From Deltaproteobacteria bacterium (GTDB lineage Bacteria > Desulfobacterota > Desulfobacteria > C00003060): DNA of 64,000 nucleotides. Numbering within the stretch: position 1 is the stretch's first letter; each line of letters opens with the position of its first letter. Below are positions 59,703-64,000 of the stretch, in pieces. Made by a program: the position numbers and the translations under genes. The notes beneath the pieces are model-generated. The model was not told the origin of the DNA. It saw only the letters and a list, made by a program, of their open reading frames with translations, and searched no databases. Location of the stretch: the NCBI GenBank assembly GCA_030667105.1, contig DAOUWN010000001.1, positions 1 through 64,000 on the forward strand, read 5' to 3'.

Positions 59703-60255
59703 AGCTGATCACCTCCCATGTCCACTTTGCTGCTTTCTTCAATTTTCTACCTGTCCACTTCATCCAGGGTGGGATAGACAGAAACCTCTTGATGGGCGTT
59801 ACCATGGCGTCTATGCGAAGAAGCAGCATGGTCGCATGAGCCAGTTTCTGGTTCAACTTCGTTACCCGCTTTTCAATGGCCTCATTCAGTTGTACTAGCC
59901 CGCTTTCTATGCCCTCGATCCTTTCATTAAACTTGAACGGGTCCTCAGCAGGATCGAGGCCAACCCCTTCAATCAATTCTTCCTGGATCATCCTGCATCT
60001 TTCGAGCACATAGTTGTCCAGCCAAAATGATTCGGGGAAAACGCCCTCTTCCATGCGCTTGCGGTAGGTCTCCGGATACATCAAGGATTCTCGATACCAC
60101 TCCTTGCCCTCCAGCAGCTCTTCAGCCACTTCCCGGATGCCAAGAACCGCTACCTGAGGGACAATCCCCTGCCTTGGCTGTTGGAGCCATCCCAGGAGCT
60201 TTCCGAGATTAGTTCCCCGCCCTTGAAACGCTGCTTCTATCTGATGCTTTTTCAT
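59647..60255 (-). CDS. Helical appendage-region protein
   Basis: 202 residues. Coiled coil (FNERIEGIESGLVQLNEAIE) followed by a basic C-terminus (SFGRFRHRKRGVPRNWRRT). A 34-nt segment here is repeated inversely at 45007. Function unknown; probably structural. Confidence 0.65.
   Translation of the reverse strand: MKKHQIEAAFQGRGTNLGKLLGWLQQPRQGIVPQVAVLGIREVAEELLEGKEWYRESLMYPETYRKRMEEGVFPESFWLDNYVLERCRMIQEELIEGVGLDPAEDPFKFNERIEGIESGLVQLNEAIEKRVTKLNQKLAHATMLLLRIDAMVTPIKRFLSIPPWMKWTGRKLKKAAKWTWEVISFGRFRHRKRGVPRNWRRT
59827..59860 (-). repeat. Dispersed inverted repeat, copy 2
   Basis: Reverse complement of 45007-45040 with two mismatches; starts CATGGTC and ends GGTTCAACTTC on the plus strand. 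Inside the coding part of the 59647-60255 gene. Confidence 0.65.
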
Positions 60256-60260
60256 AATAG

Positions 60261-61331
60261 TTACACCGGCAGTCTATAGTTATGGCTGCTGTCCGTATAG
60301 ACCTGGAAAGAAAGGCCTGGAGTAGAACCGTCATCTTTGAACATCGTTAAAGTGTCAGGTGTTTGATTCTCGTCTACATCCCACTTGTTCGCCACGAACC
60401 ACTTGTCTTGCCTCAAAACCTCGGCCAGGGAATCCGCAACCGGGGAGTCACCGTCTCCGCAAGCGGAAACAGCGGAGATCAGATCGGTGGCCGCCTTGAT
60501 AGCATCAAAAATCAGATCAAGCCGTTCACCATCTGCAAGATCATCCGCTTGGGCCTTAATAAGTGTCAGATGAGAACCAGCCGCCTCGATAGCTGTCCTG
60601 ATTGCAGCGGCGGTTGGTATGGCGTCGGCCACAGCCTTCAAAGCAATTATATCGGCAGCAACATCCGTACCGGCTGCATTTGTGATAACTGCTGCCACTA
60701 TTGCAGCAATCTCAGTGTCAAGGTATCCGGCAATGGCAGTAAGGAGTGTATTGTTGTCTGCTGTTTGTGGGGTGTTCCCTGTATATGAACCAATAGACCC
60801 AGACAGGTTTCCTGTGATATTTCCGATAATAGCTGCAGTAAGTGCCGTGGTAATTGTCGTCGCGGCATTCGTGCCCGCTATAAACCCGCCACCGGCTGCG
60901 CCAGGCACGGCATCGGCTAAACTATTCACCGTTCCTGTAGGCGATGCCTTATCAAAGAACTTATTTATCGCCGCACAGGGCTGAACAACGAATAGTGTAT
61001 CCCACAATGTAGCGGGAATAATGACAAAATCAGCTTCGCAAGGCAATGCGGTGGCAGGAACGCCATAAATAACCTTTAGCCTTCCAGGTGTTCCGATATC
61101 AGTAGCATCGAGGTCAACGAGATAATATCCAAAAGCGTCATAACTGGGTTCCGTAGCAGTCGTCCTTGCAGCCAAAGCACCGCCGTTCTTCGAGATTCTA
61201 ACGCCCGTATCAGCGTGGTTCATCGCCGTTGCAAGCCCGACTTCATAAGTTACACCATCGCCTTTATCTACATACGAACCCAAAGGAATTACGGCCGCTG
61301 TATCTTCTCTTAAATATCCTTGAAAGGCCAT
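60261..61331 (-). CDS. Tail appendage / baseplate-like protein
   Basis: 356 residues, GGAGG site. N-terminal beta domain (VTYEVGLATAMNHADTGVRI, ARTTATEPSYDAFGYYLVDL), a helical Ala-rich trimeric-looking middle (TDVAADIIALKAVADAIPTA) and a beta C-terminus (GLSFQVYTDSSHNYRLPV). Pattern of phage fibre or adsorption proteins. Role inferred. Confidence 0.7.
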   Translation of the reverse strand: MAFQGYLREDTAAVIPLGSYVDKGDGVTYEVGLATAMNHADTGVRISKNGGALAARTTATEPSYDAFGYYLVDLDATDIGTPGRLKVIYGVPATALPCEADFVIIPATLWDTLFVVQPCAAINKFFDKASPTGTVNSLADAVPGAAGGGFIAGTNAATTITTALTAAIIGNITGNLSGSIGSYTGNTPQTADNNTLLTAIAGYLDTEIAAIVAAVITNAAGTDVAADIIALKAVADAIPTAAAIRTAIEAAGSHLTLIKAQADDLADGERLDLIFDAIKAATDLISAVSACGDGDSPVADSLAEVLRQDKWFVANKWDVDENQTPDTLTMFKDDGSTPGLSFQVYTDSSHNYRLPV

Positions 61332-61340
61332 TCGGTCCTC

Positions 61341-62534
61341 CTAGCTCATTCCTTGTTGTTTTCTATGATGCATTGCCACCGGAATCGAGAGGCCCCCTGC
61401 CGCCGCCGTATAATCGACATAAAAAGAATATTTTCTTGCTTCCTTAGCTCCCAAGTCCGGCCAGGGATCAGGAAGGTCAGCAACACCATTACGGGTAACA
61501 CCTTGATTTGCTGCTCCACCATCATAATAAAACTCTATTCTGAAATGCTCAGGCCAAAGAGCAAACCAATACTTTGTACTCCCTGTCAAACCTGTGGAAT
61601 AGCCTACACTTTTATCGGCAGCCGCATCTGCTCCGGTAACAGATCCTTGAACTTCAACAGCGAGTTGAGCTTGAGGAAACCCGTTAACAGCGTCATCATC
61701 GTACATACATAAACTAAAATTTTGAGCACCGGTCCCACCCGTTGAACCTATCCATGCGTGAATAGCCGTGACTGTACCCGCTTCCGTTGTCGTGTCATGG
61801 CTAGCATAGTTACCCCCAGCCACATTATCAATGCCAGTTCCTCCCTGAGTGGTAAGGCCGAAAGTGGCGTCTACTAACCACCAGGTAGCTCCTAAATACT
61901 GAAATGCCGCTTGTGGAATACATTTTGTTATAGTGCCCTTCTGAAAATCCCACTCCCATTTACCCCAAGTAAAGTTACCAAGAGAGTCCTGACACCACGG
62001 ACGCAGAATGTGACATACCTTGCCTGTTTGATATTGATTATTTGTCTTTGCCCTGTGATAAATGGCTATACTATCTATTATGTGTTCTGGTCTTCTAGCA
62101 CCATCATCTATTTCGTCTTGATTGAGAGGCCCCTGGTGGAAAAATTCCATATCCTCATAACCCGACATTTGAAATTCAAAACGAGCATAGCCATCAAGGT
62201 CAATTTTGGGGATGCCGTTTAATAGGATATGAAACTTGGCACCAGGCCATGTAACGCCGGAGAGTTCATTTGGTAGATTGACTGACAAAGGACTGAACGT
62301 GTATTGTTCCTTACTATCCTCCCAAAGCAGGGCAGAATGGTCTGAAACACTAGCTCCTACCGAAAGACTTGAAGAAGTGTCTTTCCATATTTTCAGGCTG
62401 TCCTCTTGCCAGGGATTTATTTCGAGCACAGGCTCGAACAACTGACTTTTAGAATTGCCAAGGATAATCTCTCTCTCAGCACTTCCTTCTTGCCAGAATG
62501 TGGTAGGAGCTATCTGTTCAAACTGGTCAGCCAT
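61341..62534 (-). CDS. Tail appendage / receptor-binding protein candidate
   Basis: 397 residues, GAGGAAA site. Mostly beta-sandwich segments (WPGAKFHILLNGIPKIDLDG, NFSLCMYDDDAVNGFPQAQL) and a C-terminal sandwich (GSTKYWFALWPEHFRIEFYY). Downstream of the secreted FN3 gene and upstream of the other appendage gene. Function inferred. Confidence 0.7.
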   Translation of the reverse strand: MADQFEQIAPTTFWQEGSAEREIILGNSKSQLFEPVLEINPWQEDSLKIWKDTSSSLSVGASVSDHSALLWEDSKEQYTFSPLSVNLPNELSGVTWPGAKFHILLNGIPKIDLDGYARFEFQMSGYEDMEFFHQGPLNQDEIDDGARRPEHIIDSIAIYHRAKTNNQYQTGKVCHILRPWCQDSLGNFTWGKWEWDFQKGTITKCIPQAAFQYLGATWWLVDATFGLTTQGGTGIDNVAGGNYASHDTTTEAGTVTAIHAWIGSTGGTGAQNFSLCMYDDDAVNGFPQAQLAVEVQGSVTGADAAADKSVGYSTGLTGSTKYWFALWPEHFRIEFYYDGGAANQGVTRNGVADLPDPWPDLGAKEARKYSFYVDYTAAAGGLSIPVAMHHRKQQGMS

Positions 62535-62549
62535 TTTCCATTTCCTCTA

Positions 62550-62951
62550 TTAAACAACCCTGGCATGAAATCCAAAGTGACTCATGAGCCAAGATATAAT
62601 CAGCTTGATGATTGCCCAGAAACCTGTAGGCGGTTCGGGTGGGGTTTCGTCAACAACAAGAACCACCTCGTTGCTGTAATCACTCTCGTTGCCAGCAAGA
62701 TCAAACGCTGTCAGTACCCAGAAGTGTGTTCCTTCTGCCACGTCCTGTTGTGTATAGGTTTGTGTTCCGGCAGGAATCTCGTCAACGAAAGTTGAACCGT
62801 ATTCCCCCGACGTTGCAGATTGATACAGCCGGTAACCCCCGAGGTCGGATTCCAAGTTTTTGTTCCAGCCGAAAGATACCTCGGCCGCATAACATGGTAC
62901 AGTGAAGGCGAATAGGATTAGAGCTAGAGTGATAAGTGTGAGTCTTTTCAT
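62550..62951 (-). CDS. Secreted fibronectin-III domain protein
   Basis: 133 residues. Sec signal (LTLITLALILFAFTVPCYA), one FN3-like domain (EVSFGWNKNLESDLGGYRLY, THFWVLTAFDLAGNESDYSN), a Pro hinge and a C-terminal hydrophobic helix (FWAIIKLIISWLMSHFG). AAGGAGG precedes the ATG at 62951. May anchor in the envelope or particle. Confidence 0.75.
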   Translation of the reverse strand: MKRLTLITLALILFAFTVPCYAAEVSFGWNKNLESDLGGYRLYQSATSGEYGSTFVDEIPAGTQTYTQQDVAEGTHFWVLTAFDLAGNESDYSNEVVLVVDETPPEPPTGFWAIIKLIISWLMSHFGFHARVV

Positions 62952-62978
62952 GTCAATTCCTCCTTGTTATAGAATACT

Positions 62979-64000
62979 TCATGGATTTGCCTGTTGCCGA
63001 TAAGAACTAACCCACGTGCCGGTTACATATTCTCCGGCCGGACGTTTCTTTTCTTGTTTCTTAAGCTCTTCAAGTTTTTGGCCGTACCATTTGTTGAATG
63101 CCCTGGCGATATCGGTCATTCTGCGATTGAGGGCCTTGATTTTTTCGCGCTTCTCTTCTTCCGGCGCATCCGATTCGTACAGCCTCTGTTTTTTCGATCT
63201 CAGGTCCGCCAGGCGTTTCTCGGTCTTTCTGGTTCTTTTTGCGAACCTGTACTCGGGGTGTTCCTTCCTGAACGCCTTGTAACCTTCCAGGTCTCGCTTC
63301 GCATGAAGGCTTCTCAACCCTTGCTCCGCCTGGATAATGCCCTCCACGTTTTCATAGAATCGATTAACGCTCTCGCTGGCGCTGCCAATCGGCTCCCTGG
63401 CTATCAAGCCCTTTATGATTGGTATTCGTTTCAAAATCGGCTCTTTTAGTTTCGTCGTCGGCTTTACTCCTATAGCGGCTAATGGGTAGCCCGCCAGTTG
63501 CATGGCGTACATGCCCATACCGCCAGCCCAGGAACGCACCCAGTTTTCAAATTTCACGGGAGATACATCGAATATTTTGCCGACTTCTTTGGCGATCTCC
63601 GGTGTCCAAGCCCTGTATCGTTGACTAACCGGCAAGCGTTTCAGGGCTTCCCCCTCTATTGGACGCTGGAGGAAAAAGTTGTAATCGGCCTCGGACTCAA
63701 TAAACGGCACCAATGCAGTGGGTAGATAACCGGGAGCAAGCCCCTCGCCCAGGGTTTTCAGGGTAGCCTCCAGGGCCTTGGGATCTCTCTCATAGCAATA
63801 ATTCAGGAAACCCTCGGTCATGACGCCAACCGCGATCCATGGTTTAGGCAGACTGATAATGGGGCCATCTTTGCCGCATACAATATTCCAGCATAGCAAC
63901 TTGCGCCACCCGGGAAGCTCCTTGTAACGCTCATCATCCTTGTTGATTGCCCACAAGATAACAGTAGGCGCGATAATTCCCTTCGCTATCCTAAGCCAGG
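62979..64000 (-). CDS. Giant polyvalent protein, C-terminal part (LPD38-like), runs off the window
   Basis: 339 residues to the TGA at 62979; the frame is open to position 64000 with no start. WLRIAKGIIAPTVILWAINK, DDERYKELPGWRKLLCWNIV and LPKPWIAVGVMTEGFLNY are the hallmark of the LPD38 domain found at the C-terminus of giant polyvalent phage proteins. Coiled coil (RKTEKRLADLRSKKQRLYES) and PAGEYVTGTWVSSYRQQANP close it. Together with 1-4599 it may form one gene across the window junction. Confidence 0.8.
   Translation of the reverse strand, partial: WLRIAKGIIAPTVILWAINKDDERYKELPGWRKLLCWNIVCGKDGPIISLPKPWIAVGVMTEGFLNYCYERDPKALEATLKTLGEGLAPGYLPTALVPFIESEADYNFFLQRPIEGEALKRLPVSQRYRAWTPEIAKEVGKIFDVSPVKFENWVRSWAGGMGMYAMQLAGYPLAAIGVKPTTKLKEPILKRIPIIKGLIAREPIGSASESVNRFYENVEGIIQAEQGLRSLHAKRDLEGYKAFRKEHPEYRFAKRTRKTEKRLADLRSKKQRLYESDAPEEEKREKIKALNRRMTDIARAFNKWYGQKLEELKKQEKKRPAGEYVTGTWVSSYRQQANP

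Noticed and set aside
1..64000. Exact circular genome of 64,000 bp
   Set aside because: Joining the ends gives different reading frames for the giant gene; a longer genome is needed.

Overview
The window looks like most of the genome of a tailed double-stranded DNA phage of a Gram-negative bacterium, with short-tailed (podovirus-like) virion gene order. About 115 tightly packed genes lie almost entirely on the minus strand. Stop and start codons commonly overlap (ATGA, TAATG) and Shine-Dalgarno sites are strong (AGGAGG-like). A Gram-negative host is inferred from the lipobox lipoprotein, Sec signal peptides and the LPS/O-antigen type enzymes. No integrase, tRNA, DNA polymerase or RNA polymerase gene was recognised.

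Layout, read in the direction of transcription (high to low coordinates). The 64000-62979 segment is the C-terminus of a giant polyvalent (LPD38-like) protein, and 4599-1 is the N-terminus of a giant polyvalent protein with a HEGFH zincin site. They are plausibly two ends of one gene in a circular or permuted genome slightly longer than the window. Next come virion appendage and secreted proteins (62951-58575), then a lysis module (58570-56149: coiled-coil membrane protein, M15-like peptidase, lipoprotein, small holin-like protein). A control region (56148-54885) holds a structured RNA candidate, divergent promoters and one plus-strand secreted 'moron'. The recombination block (54878-49850) has an XRE regulator, PD-(D/E)XK nuclease, hexapeptide-repeat protein, Acb2-like anti-CBASS sponge and RecT. 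A surface-glycan and methyltransferase block follows (49055-41710).

The most interesting locus is 41713-40595. A TasA/Nop-like (IS110-related) protein is followed directly by an array of two alternating short repeats separated by eighteen 9-nt variable spacers, a 36-nt super-period. This matches a TIGR-Tas RNA-guided system. Beyond it are ASCH, Dam-type and C5 DNA methyltransferases, a glycosyltransferase split by the C5 methyltransferase insertion, a DUF5131 protein, a replisome organiser and a RuvC-like resolvase (40593-30037). A short plus-strand cassette with palindrome-rich control DNA lies at 29269-30019.

Packaging and head genes run from 27007 to 4600: TerS, TerL, a mini O-antigen pathway inserted between TerL and portal, then portal, scaffold, N4 gp56-like capsid, adaptor, tail nozzle and internal virion proteins. 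TerL carries an in-frame UGA. Six HNH-type homing endonuclease genes or remnants are scattered through the window; two have their own sigma70-like promoters.
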